A stretch of 14,289 nucleotides of DNA, taken from contig LADV01000005.1 of assembly GCA_000961805.1 (NCBI GenBank), forward strand, positions 1 to 14,289. The letters run 5' to 3'. This document shows positions 7,185 to 14,289 of this stretch, in pieces. A program made the position numbers and the translations under genes. Every line of letters starts with the position of its first letter. Position 1 is the first letter of the stretch. Below the pieces are notes generated by a model. It was not told where the DNA came from. It was given only the letters and a program-made list of their open reading frames with translations, and did not search any database. The DNA is from Peptococcaceae bacterium BRH_c23. GTDB taxonomy: Bacteria; Bacillota_B; Desulfitobacteriia; Desulfitobacteriales; Desulfitobacteriaceae.

Positions 7185-8830
7185 GCTTTTCCTATCCTAA
7201 GACCGAGGCAAGAGCACTCCAAAGTGTGAACTTAGAGATTAAGGAAGGCGAGCTTATTTTAGTCTGTGGGGTGTCAGGCTGTGGCAAGAGCACCCTTTTA
7301 CGGCATATAAAACGTGAGATTACGCCGCATGGTCGTAAGAGGGGTACGGTACTCTATAGAGGTCTAGAAATTGAAAAATTAGATCGAAAAATCGCAGCCT
7401 CTGAAATTGGATTTGTGATGCAAGATCCTGAAACTCAGTTAGTGACAGATACCGTTTGGCATGAATTGGCCTTTGGTCTTGAAAATTTAGGGCTAAGCAC
7501 GTCCGAAATTCGTCGTAAGGTGGCCGAAATGGCGAGCTTCTTTGGTATCGATGGCTGGTTTAGAAAATCGGTGGATGAATTGTCCGGCGGCCAAAAACAG
7601 CTCTTAAACCTAGCCTCGGTGATGGCCATGCAACCCAAGCTACTAATCTTAGATGAACCGACGGCCCAGCTAGATCCGATTGCGGCTCAAGACTTCCTAG
7701 CAACGATCGCCAAAATCAATCGAGACTTAGCGGTAACCGTCATTTTGACAGAACATCGACTAGAAGAAGTATTCCTAATGGCGGATAGAATTGTGGTCAT
7801 GGAAAAAGGGAAAATAGTTTGTTTTGATACACCGGAGCAAACCGCCAAACTCTTAGCGGATAGGAAGGCTCAACAGACGATCTTTAAAGGATTGCCTTCT
7901 GCAATTCGAATTTATAGCGAGATAAGGTTGGGCAATGATTGTCCTTTAAGCGTGAGGGACGGGAGAAAATGGCTCGATGAATTTATGACCCCAGTCGGGA
8001 GGGTCTTCAATGATCCAGTGAATGATCAAGCTCAAAAGCAAAAGCCTGTCATCAAAGCCGAAGAAATATGGTTTAAGTATGCGAAGGACGGAAATGACAT
8101 TTTGCGGGGATTTTCGCTTAAGGCCTACTCGGGGGAAATACTCTGTGTGTTAGGGGGCAACGGAACCGGTAAAACGACCATGCTCGGCGTGATTTCAGGA
8201 TTACTAAAACAGTATCGAGGAAAGGTTGAAATTAGCGGTAAAAGAATAGAAACTTTCCAAGCGAAAGAGCTTTATCGCAACAATATAGCTCTCTTACCTC
8301 AAAATCCGAGAGCGTTATTTGTTTGTGATACCGTCCTAGGGGATCTGAAAGAGGCGGCAACTATACTTAGACTGGATAATGATAGTATAAGAACTGAAAT
8401 TGACAGGATTGCCAAAGAATTGAGAATCACTCAATTCTTTGAACGACATCCGTATGATTTAAGTTGTGGAGAGCAGCAAAAGGTGGCCCTCGCTAAGTTG
8501 TTACTATTGGAACCCATAATAGTGTTATTAGACGAGCCGACCAAGGGGCTGGATGCCGAGTCTAAGGAGGAATTAGGGATAATCCTAAAAAGGTTATGCA
8601 GTAAAGAGGTTGCGATGGTTATAGTGACTCATGATATCGAATTTGCTGCGGAGTATGCAGATCAATGTGCCATGATGTTTGACGGGGATATTGTATCAGA
8701 AGGAAAACCTAATGAGTTTTTTGCAGGAAACAATTTTTATACGACAGCTGCCAATCGGATGGCAAGAGGCATCTTCCCCGATGCCGTGACTTGTGAGGAT
8801 GTGATTGAACTGTGCAAGATAAGCGTCTAA
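7157..8830 (+). CDS. Fused tandem ATPase of an ECF transporter (EcfA-EcfA' in one chain)
   Basis: This is a 557-residue double ABC ATPase. The ATG at 7157 follows AAAGGAGAG (7141-7149) and gives the expected start MAFLQIKNLSFSYP. A longer open frame back to 7004 only overlaps the EcfT gene. Domain 1 has Walker A GVSGCGKST (38-46), Q-loop MQDPETQ, signature LSGGQ (142-146), Walker B LLILDEP (162-168) and switch His200. Domain 2 has Walker A GGNGTGKTT (333-341), Q-loop LLPQNP, a variant signature LSCGEQ (435-440), Walker B IVLLDEP (455-461) and His492. Residues about 240-297 are the linker. ECF modules commonly use two separate ATPase genes. The fused form is known in several Firmicutes and fixes a 1:1 pairing, suggesting a dedicated rather than shared module. 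The stop overlaps the next gene by 19 bp. Confidence 0.92.
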   Translation: MAFLQIKNLSFSYPKTEARALQSVNLEIKEGELILVCGVSGCGKSTLLRHIKREITPHGRKRGTVLYRGLEIEKLDRKIAASEIGFVMQDPETQLVTDTVWHELAFGLENLGLSTSEIRRKVAEMASFFGIDGWFRKSVDELSGGQKQLLNLASVMAMQPKLLILDEPTAQLDPIAAQDFLATIAKINRDLAVTVILTEHRLEEVFLMADRIVVMEKGKIVCFDTPEQTAKLLADRKAQQTIFKGLPSAIRIYSEIRLGNDCPLSVRDGRKWLDEFMTPVGRVFNDPVNDQAQKQKPVIKAEEIWFKYAKDGNDILRGFSLKAYSGEILCVLGGNGTGKTTMLGVISGLLKQYRGKVEISGKRIETFQAKELYRNNIALLPQNPRALFVCDTVLGDLKEAATILRLDNDSIRTEIDRIAKELRITQFFERHPYDLSCGEQQKVALAKLLLLEPIIVLLDEPTKGLDAESKEELGIILKRLCSKEVAMVIVTHDIEFAAEYADQCAMMFDGDIVSEGKPNEFFAGNNFYTTAANRMARGIFPDAVTCEDVIELCKISV

Positions 8831-9513
8831 GCAGGTATACAAAAATAATCAGAATCATGTTGATCATTTTATTACCGTTATTGATGGTGCTATCTTCGTT
8901 AAGTGGGGATAAGAACTACGGTTTATTAAGTCTGATATTTATAATCGTTGCGATGGTTCCGTTCTTCCTAAGGTTTGAAAAGCGTCGGCCAGAGGCCAGA
9001 GAATTGGTGGTTATTGCTGTAATGGCTGCTTTGGCGGCCTTAGGGCGGGTTGTATTTGCCCCGATTCCCAATTTCAAGCCAACCTCCGCTATTATCATCA
9101 TAACAGCTCTGGCGTTCGGACCTGAGGCAGGGTTCTTAACAGGTGCTACAGCGGCAGTAGCCTCAAATTTATTTTTCGGACAAGGTCCATGGACCCCGAT
9201 GCAAATGTTTTGTTGGGGGATGATCGGTTTTGGCGCAGGGATATTGGGGAATGCAGGTTTCCTCAAACGGAAATTCAGCTTATCCGCCTATGGACTCTTA
9301 TCCGGGTTTGCCTTTGGCTGGGTCATGAATCTCTGGTATATTATCGGATTTATCAACCCTATTACCTGGCAGGCTATAGTAGCAGCGTTCATATCAAGTT
9401 TCTGGTTTGATTTTACACATGCAGTATCAACCCTAATCTTCCTTCTTGTGTTGGCGAAACCTTGGCTAAAAAAGCTAGAGAGGATAAAAGTTAAATTTGG
9501 CTTGATGGAATGA
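8812..9513 (+). CDS. ECF transporter substrate-binding membrane subunit (S component), predicted corrinoid-specific
   Basis: The protein has 233 residues, is strongly hydrophobic, and starts at GTG inside the end of the ATPase gene. The S-component core begins near residue 62 with helix 1 ELVVIAVMAALAALGR, rich in AxxxA spacing used for docking on EcfT. It continues through PTSAIIIITALAFGPEAG, GATAAVASNLFFGQGPW, MFCWGMIGFGAG and about six helices to residue 215. Two more hydrophobic segments (about 11-30 and 36-53) precede the core, giving perhaps eight helices where six are usual. Characterised B12-type ECF S components (CbrT/CblT type) have this general makeup, and the cobalamin riboswitches upstream point to the same ligand. 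Specificity for cobalamin, cobinamide or another corrinoid cannot be read from the sequence. No clear terminator follows; only a weak 4-bp hairpin near 9541-9552 precedes a T run. Confidence 0.85.
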   Translation: MQDKRLSRYTKIIRIMLIILLPLLMVLSSLSGDKNYGLLSLIFIIVAMVPFFLRFEKRRPEARELVVIAVMAALAALGRVVFAPIPNFKPTSAIIIITALAFGPEAGFLTGATAAVASNLFFGQGPWTPMQMFCWGMIGFGAGILGNAGFLKRKFSLSAYGLLSGFAFGWVMNLWYIIGFINPITWQAIVAAFISSFWFDFTHAVSTLIFLLVLAKPWLKKLERIKVKFGLME

Positions 9514-9606
9514 GCATATGCTAAGGGAGCTGTGAGAGCTCACTCGAAAGTGCATTTTTAAAGAGTACATATGTGTAAATAACATAGTGGATGGGAGTGA
9601 AATGTC

Positions 9607-10044
9607 ATGATTACAGCCACTGTTCATAGTCTAGAAGGTGTTATCTGCAGACTCGGGTTAGACCCACTCATAGTTAACCGCTTTATGGAGGAGTGGTTAC
9701 AAACTGCACACGAGGTTTCGTTTGAGGAAGCTAATGAGGTAGCTTGTATATTGAACAAAATGAAAAGATGCACTAAGTACTATTTAGCCCCAGATCCTAC
9801 ACAAGAGGGTCATCAGGTCGTGCTCATTGTGAGAAAAAATCGAGTAATTACTGTACTTACTCAGTTAACCAATTCCTTTTTCGGTGTACCTGAGGCTAAG
9901 ACGATAAATGGCACACGTATGATTAGAACACTCGGGGGTGAGATGTATGAAGACAATGGCAATATGTGCATCCTCGCTATCTGGGTAAGCCTTTTATATC
10001 TAATAGATCGCGCAGATTTTTTACTTCTTGAAGGGCTCTTTTAA
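9607..10044 (+). CDS. Hypothetical protein, 145 residues, unrecognised family
   Basis: The ATG at 9607 has GGGAGTG about 8 bases upstream; the ATG at 9602 runs into a stop at once. The first 115 residues look like a small soluble alpha/beta protein, with helical segments at about 14-50 and a strand pair around HQVVLIVRKNRVITVLTQL. I do not recognise the family. The last roughly 22 residues are hydrophobic and are encoded antisense to the isomerase remnant (9977-10261). The original C-terminus may therefore have been lost and replaced when that junction formed. It is transcribed in the same direction as the transporter genes but 93 bases away, and nothing links it to B12. It could be a genuine small gene or a partly decayed one. 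Confidence 0.5.
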   Translation: MITATVHSLEGVICRLGLDPLIVNRFMEEWLQTAHEVSFEEANEVACILNKMKRCTKYYLAPDPTQEGHQVVLIVRKNRVITVLTQLTNSFFGVPEAKTINGTRMIRTLGGEMYEDNGNMCILAIWVSLLYLIDRADFLLLEGLF

Positions 10045-10261
10045 GAAAGATCTCAGGAGACTCCTCGCGTTCCTCAGTCGTCGGATAAGCTTCTAGCGTC
10101 AAACACCCTCGATAACCAGTTGGAAAGTGTTGGGCTACCATAACCCAATCAATAATGCCATGCCCAGGTAACCAATGCCGGTCTTCGAGTCCGTCATTAT
10201 CCGACAAATGGGTCGACGCAAATTTTTTATCGGACAAACAGGACTTAAGCCTACTAGGCAA
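9977..10261 (-). pseudogene. Remnant of a sugar-phosphate isomerase/epimerase (AP-endonuclease-2-type TIM barrel), C-terminal part only
   Basis: The frame encodes about 94 residues matching the last third of this TIM-barrel family: THLSDNDG (metal-ligand His18), DRHWLPGHGIIDW, then a GYRG-to-LTLEAYP strand carrying the usual metal-binding Glu (Glu57) and SPEIFLKRAL. Intact members are about 260-300 residues. A TAG stop lies in frame two codons before the TTG that would have to serve as start, and no N-terminal barrel sequence is visible upstream, so the 5' two-thirds is deleted. It runs against the 145-residue ORF and overlaps it by 68 bp. The surviving part keeps its frame, suggesting a fairly recent loss. 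A stand-alone small protein is unlikely. Confidence 0.75.
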
Positions 10262-10263
10262 TT

Positions 10264-10292
10264 TTAACTAAAACATCCATTATTATTATGAT
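10264..10292 (+). promoter_or_regulatory. Possible promoter of the protease gene
   Basis: TTAACT (10264-10269) and TATGAT (10287-10292) are 17 bases apart, each a partial match to the -35 and -10 consensus. The region is AT-rich, so the match carries limited weight. The predicted start near 10299 would put the hairpin at 10299-10327 at the very 5' end of the transcript. Confidence 0.3.
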
Positions 10293-10298
10293 AATATT

Positions 10299-10327
10299 AA
10301 AAAGGTATGCACTAACTATGCCTTTTT
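10299..10327 (+). terminator. Hairpin with A/T arms, possible bidirectional terminator or 5' leader stem
   Basis: AAAAAGGTAT (10299-10308) pairs with ATGCCTTTTT (10318-10327) around loop GCACTAACT, with one G-U pair. An A-rich left arm and T-rich right arm suit an intrinsic terminator readable from both sides. It would end transcription from the 9607 ORF side. Its stem is short in G-C pairs, so strength is doubtful. Confidence 0.4.
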
Positions 10328-10388
10328 GTGGAAATTATGCAGGATTTTGCAGTTGAATTTATCTTATTTTATGAAGGGGGTAAATATT

Positions 10389-13300
10389 TTGATTATTAAG
10401 AAGTTTTTGAGAAAGATTATCGCCGGGTCTGTAATCTCAAGTATGCTCATTTCATCCATACTCTGCTATTCGCCTTTTCTTCCTAAGGCAGAAGCAGCAA
10501 CAACAGAACATAACAGTTCTAACTCTATGCCCTTGATTCAAACGCTTAATAAACAAATAGCCGATCCGGATCAACAGAAAGAATCTGATTCCAAAAGTGT
10601 TAATGAAATACTAGATAATCCTAGTTCTAGCAAAACTGATCCAAATAATTCATTGGAAGATCAAAAAACAGATCGTTTCATCGTTAAATACAAAAGCGAA
10701 AACCAAAAAGAAGAATTAGTCAATAAAGTAAAAGGAAATCTCAAAGAAAGAAAACTTACGAAGAACAATAAATTAGACGTTTATATAACTTCGGAAAAAC
10801 TAAAAAAAGAAGATTTCAGCGCCTTGCTCAAACAAAAAGAGGCCGATAGTAATATCGAATATATCCAACCGGACTATGAATTGGAAATATCCTCCAACGA
10901 TCCCTGCTTTGAAAGCCAGTGGGGATTAAGTAATAGTTCGCTGGTAGCAACCGGAAAGCAACTCTTACAAGATGACCCATCCAATAAAAATGATACGGAA
11001 TTTAACAAGGATTTATTAATCAGTCTGATTGGTGATCCAATAAAACTAGAAATGTTAGTACATGTACTACAAAATCTACCAATTGAGGATCCACAATACA
11101 GAAGCATACTGGATAATATAACCCATAGTAATCTCCAGCAGGAACCAATCAATGAAGAAACCCTGTACAATCTCCTAAATGATTACATAATAACAAACCC
11201 AACCTACCTGGAAATGTTTAAAAATTCACTACCTAAAGATATGGCAGATATTCTCTTCGAAGACAAAGGTCAAACTCAAACCGGCTATCAGGTAGATGCC
11301 GGGGTAGTCCCAGCCTGGCATCTATCCGAAGGTGCTGGGGTCTTGGTAGCAGTCTTAGACACCGGCATAGATATTACCCATGAAGATCTGGCAGGGAACA
11401 TCTGGGCCAACAGTACGGAAATACCCGGCAATGGAATCGATGACGACGGAAATGGCTATATAGACGATGTTAGCGGCTGGAACTTCTCTGCAGACAATAA
11501 TCTGGTTCATCAAGAGAGTCTGAGCAGTGACGAGGTGCATGGAACACAGGTAGCCGGAATCATAGCGGCAGTTAAAGATAACTCGCAAGGAATCGCCGGA
11601 GTTGCACCAGCGGCTAAAATACTGCCATTGAAGGTGTTCGAAAATGGCAAAGCCTATACCAGCAATATCATCAATGCCATCAACTACGCAGAGGAAATGG
11701 GTGCCAAGGTAGCAAACTGCAGTTGGGGCTCAAGCAATGACAACCCGGCACTTAAAGAAGCCATCGAAGGTTCCAATATGCTGTTTGTTTGTGCAGCTGG
11801 CAACAGCGGTTCAAACATCGATAATACCCCGGTATATCCGGCAGCCTTCGACTGTCCCAATATAATAACAGTAGCCTCAATAAACAATACAGGCAACTTA
11901 TCCAGCTTTTCCAATTACGGCGAAACAGCTGTCGATGTAGCAGCGCCAGGAGAAAATATTATCAGCACAACACCCGGCAATACCTATGGAGCCAACAGTG
12001 GAACCTCCATGGCGGCTGCCTTTGTCTCAGGGGAAGCTGCCCTACTGATCAGTAAATTTGGCGATTCAAATATCAGTGATCTAAAACAGAGGATCATAAA
12101 TTCTTCCGATAGATTGTCTACACTTGCCCAAAAAACCTCTCAAGGGCGAAAAATCAATTGCTCCAATGCCCTAAATGAGATCTACCCTGACGAGGTTATT
12201 GAGATACAGGGAGATTATGTTCCCAATGTCAACGAAACAACGGAAATCTCGGAAGAAGATTATAGTTTATATGCCGCAGCTGCAGCAACCGGACAGTTTA
12301 CCAGCGTTGCTTGCGGTAGTGATCATACACTGGCTTTAAAAAACGATGGAACGGTTTGGACTTGGGGGAATAACAGTTATGGTCAGCTTGGTAATGGCTC
12401 CTATAATAACAGTATATTCCCGATACAAGTACCTGGTTTAACAGGAGTGACAGCAATCGCAGGGGGATATAGTCACTCAATAGCTTTAAAAAATGATGGC
12501 ACGGTATGGACATGGGGATATAACAATTATGGCCAGCTGGGGGACGGAACGACAACAAACAGAACTACCCCGGTACAGGTGTCTGGCTTAAACGGAGTTA
12601 TTATTACGGCAATTGCAGGTGGAAGGTTACACACAGTAGCGTTGAAAAGTGATGGCACGGTCTGGACATGGGGATATAACTATTATGGCCAGCTGGGAGA
12701 CGGAACAACTACCAACAAAACTAACCCTGTACAGGTGCTAGGATTAACAGGTGTGACGTCAATTGCAGGAGGATCTTATCATACTATAGCGTTGAAGAAT
12801 GATGGCACGGTCCGGACGTGGGGATATAACTATTATGGTCAGTTGGGGGATGGCACAACCACAAATAGGACTACCCCGGTGAACGCAATTGGATTGACAG
12901 GAATGATAGCAATTGCCGGAGGATATTATCATACAATAGCATTGAAGAATGATGGCACGGTCTGGACCTGGGGAAGTAACAGTAATGGCCAGCTGGGGGA
13001 CGGAACGACTATAAAAAAATCAACCCCGGTACAGGTACCTGGATTAATGGGAGTTACTGCAATTGCCGGAGGATATTATCATACCATAGCATTGAAGAAT
13101 GATGGTACGGTCTGGGCATGGGGAGATAACACTTTTGGTCAGCTGGGAGACGGAACGACAACGAACAGATCTACTCCAGTACAGGTGTCTGGCTTGACAG
13201 GAGCGACAGCAATTGCAGGAGGATATTATCATACTATAGCACTAAAAAATGATGGTACGGTAAGGACCTGGGGATATAACTATTATGGTCAGCTGGGGGA

Positions 13301-14289
13301 CGGAACTACAACAAACAGAACTACCCCGGTACAAGTGTCTGGCTTGACAGGAGTGACAGCAATTGCAAGCGGATATGCTCATTCAATAGCGTTAAAGAAT
13401 GATGATACGGTAAGGACCTGGGGATATAACTGGTATAGCCAGCTAGGCAACAATGTTAAAGGCTATAGAGAATCACCGGCATGGGTTTTGGGAAAAAGTC
13501 AAACAGCTACATTGCCGGGTACGACGGGTAGCTTTATTAAAATTGCAAGTGGATTTAGTCACACCATCGCTTTAAAGAATGATAGTACAATATGGACTTG
13601 GGGTTCTAACAGTTATGGTCAACTGGGAGATGGAACGACTATAGATAAGTCTAGCCCAGTACAGGTGCCTGGATTAACGGGAATCACAGCCATAGCCGGT
13701 GGAGGTTCACACACAATAGCCTTAATGAATGACGGCACGGTCTGGACCTGGGGTTCTAACGGATATGGCCAGTTGGGAGACGGAACGTATACAAACAGAA
13801 CTACCCCGGTGCAGGTACCCGGATTGACGGGAGTAACGGCAATTGCAGCAGGAAATTATCATACAATCGCCTTGAAGAATGATGGTGCGGTCAGGACATG
13901 GGGATACAACAATAATGGCCAACTGGGAGACGGAACGACTACCAACAAAACTACCCCGGTACAGGTGCTAGGATTAACAGGTGTGACGTCAATTGCAGGT
14001 GGATATGGTCATACCATAGCGTTGAAGAATGATGACACGGTCTGGACATGGGGATATAACAGTAATGGCCAGTTGGGAGATGGAACGACAACAAACAAGT
14101 CTACCCCGGTGCAGGTGCCAGGCTTAACGGGAATTACGGCAATTACAAGTAGATATAGTCACACAATAGCGTTGAAAAATGATGGCACTGTCTGGACATG
14201 GGGAGATAACTATTATGGCCAACTGGGAGACGGAACGACTACACAAAAGGTAACCCCGGTACAGGTGCCAGGCTTAACGGGAGTGACGG
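10389..14289 (+). CDS. Secreted subtilisin-like (S8) serine protease with RCC1 propeller repeats (3' end outside the window)
   Basis: At least 1300 codons are open to the right edge. I chose TTG 10389 because GAAGGGGGT (10373-10381) lies 7 bases upstream; an in-frame ATG at 10371 would overlap that site and has none of its own. A signal peptide occupies about residues 1-36 (cut near AEA), then a polar stretch, then an I9/fervidolysin-type propeptide 94-168 ([21 protein letters not shown]). The catalytic domain spans about 301-580 with Asp324 (VLDTGID), His384 (VHGTQVAG), oxyanion Asn472 (AAGNSG) and Ser540 ([11 protein letters not shown]), so all key residues are present. A roughly 120-residue insertion (about 182-300) separates QWGLSN from DAGVVPAW, which in relatives are close together. 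From about residue 632 at least 13 RCC1-type units follow. The predicted product is a large extracellular protease whose propeller could bind substrate or surface. No wall anchor is visible within the window. Confidence 0.92.
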   Translation, partial: MIIKKFLRKIIAGSVISSMLISSILCYSPFLPKAEAATTEHNSSNSMPLIQTLNKQIADPDQQKESDSKSVNEILDNPSSSKTDPNNSLEDQKTDRFIVKYKSENQKEELVNKVKGNLKERKLTKNNKLDVYITSEKLKKEDFSALLKQKEADSNIEYIQPDYELEISSNDPCFESQWGLSNSSLVATGKQLLQDDPSNKNDTEFNKDLLISLIGDPIKLEMLVHVLQNLPIEDPQYRSILDNITHSNLQQEPINEETLYNLLNDYIITNPTYLEMFKNSLPKDMADILFEDKGQTQTGYQVDAGVVPAWHLSEGAGVLVAVLDTGIDITHEDLAGNIWANSTEIPGNGIDDDGNGYIDDVSGWNFSADNNLVHQESLSSDEVHGTQVAGIIAAVKDNSQGIAGVAPAAKILPLKVFENGKAYTSNIINAINYAEEMGAKVANCSWGSSNDNPALKEAIEGSNMLFVCAAGNSGSNIDNTPVYPAAFDCPNIITVASINNTGNLSSFSNYGETAVDVAAPGENIISTTPGNTYGANSGTSMAAAFVSGEAALLISKFGDSNISDLKQRIINSSDRLSTLAQKTSQGRKINCSNALNEIYPDEVIEIQGDYVPNVNETTEISEEDYSLYAAAAATGQFTSVACGSDHTLALKNDGTVWTWGNNSYGQLGNGSYNNSIFPIQVPGLTGVTAIAGGYSHSIALKNDGTVWTWGYNNYGQLGDGTTTNRTTPVQVSGLNGVIITAIAGGRLHTVALKSDGTVWTWGYNYYGQLGDGTTTNKTNPVQVLGLTGVTSIAGGSYHTIALKNDGTVRTWGYNYYGQLGDGTTTNRTTPVNAIGLTGMIAIAGGYYHTIALKNDGTVWTWGSNSNGQLGDGTTIKKSTPVQVPGLMGVTAIAGGYYHTIALKNDGTVWAWGDNTFGQLGDGTTTNRSTPVQVSGLTGATAIAGGYYHTIALKNDGTVRTWGYNYYGQLGDGTTTNRTTPVQVSGLTGVTAIASGYAHSIALKNDDTVRTWGYNWYSQLGNNVKGYRESPAWVLGKSQTATLPGTTGSFIKIASGFSHTIALKNDSTIWTWGSNSYGQLGDGTTIDKSSPVQVPGLTGITAIAGGGSHTIALMNDGTVWTWGSNGYGQLGDGTYTNRTTPVQVPGLTGVTAIAAGNYHTIALKNDGAVRTWGYNNNGQLGDGTTTNKTTPVQVLGLTGVTSIAGGYGHTIALKNDDTVWTWGYNSNGQLGDGTTTNKSTPVQVPGLTGITAITSRYSHTIALKNDGTVWTWGDNYYGQLGDGTTTQKVTPVQVPGLTGVT
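12354..14289 (+). repeat. Tandem array of RCC1-type repeats, 13 units (last cut by the window)
   Basis: Units start at 12354, 12504, 12660, 12810, 12960, 13110, 13260, 13410, 13590, 13740, 13890, 14040 and 14190. Ten of the twelve complete units are exactly 150 bp (50 residues), one is 156 (unit 2) and one 180 (unit 8). The consensus begins [19 protein letters not shown], continues [17 protein letters not shown], and ends [11 protein letters not shown] first half-blade (about 12290-12353) precedes unit 1. The reading frame is kept throughout. RCC1 folds have seven blades, so the array should make one full propeller and most or all of a second. Confidence 0.93.

Noticed and set aside
9514..9606. 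Terminator after the S-component gene
   Set aside because: Only a 4-bp stem (CACT/AGTG, about 9541-9552) precedes a short T run, which is too weak to call.
9977..10261. A functional short antisense protein
   Set aside because: The sequence matches only the last third of a TIM-barrel enzyme family, with a stop just upstream, so a gene remnant is the simpler reading.
12298..13922. Antisense open frames with repeated Cys/Ser-rich peptides
   Set aside because: They are mirror readings of the RCC1 repeats, recur with the same period, and have no start signals.
12298..14289. Regular direct repeats resembling a CRISPR or satellite array
   Set aside because: The period is 150 bp, the units are in frame and encode RCC1 motifs, and there are no short palindromic repeats with unrelated spacers.

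Overview
The window looks like a piece of a chromosome from a Gram-positive member of the Clostridia, probably Peptococcaceae/Desulfitobacteriaceae-like. This taxonomic guess is inference. It rests on the strong GGAGG-type ribosome binding sites, frequent TTG and GTG starts, type-2 cell-wall-binding (CWB2) repeats, a Gram-positive lipoprotein, an ECF-type vitamin transporter and moderate GC content.

Positions 1-1020 form a control region. A good sigma-70/A-type promoter (115-144) is followed by a cobalamin riboswitch aptamer (about 162-328), an intrinsic terminator (422-452), a small highly charged ORF (478-678), a second cobalamin riboswitch (about 695-856) and a second intrinsic terminator (934-966). 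Both aptamers are followed by the same kind of small hairpin carrying a CTA-N7-TAGGGGA core. A third copy of that core lies at 24-40, at the extreme left edge, and may be the tail of another cobalamin element whose aptamer lies outside the window.

Positions 1024-9513 form one co-directional gene set that reads as a B12/corrinoid capture and import system. It comprises: (1) a 1421-residue secreted, wall-bound protein that joins alpha/alpha-barrel repeats and a DUF4430 (transcobalamin C-terminal-like) domain, the two modules that make up mammalian intrinsic factor and transcobalamin; (2) a second DUF4430 domain on a lipoprotein tethered to the membrane; (3) EcfT, the ECF membrane scaffold; (4) a fused tandem ATPase (EcfA-EcfA'); and (5) an ECF substrate-binding (S) membrane protein. 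Genes 2-5 are tightly packed or overlap (4, 28 and 19 bp with the longest starts). The proposed path is wall-bound capture, then the membrane lipoprotein, then the ECF transporter, all gated by two riboswitches in series. The corrinoid ligand is inferred from riboswitches and domains and has not been shown.

Positions 9514-10388 are a low-information junction: an unrecognised 145-residue ORF (9607-10044) runs into an antisense remnant of a sugar-phosphate isomerase/epimerase gene (10261-9977, C-terminal part only).

From 10389 to the right edge runs a large secreted subtilisin-family (S8) protease with an intact catalytic triad, a roughly 120-residue insertion just before the catalytic core, and a tail of at least 13 RCC1-like beta-propeller repeats with an almost exact 150-bp period. 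The gene is open at the window edge. Its repeat array shows a degenerate eighth unit after seven regular ones, patches of recombination-like identity, and variation concentrated at a few positions.
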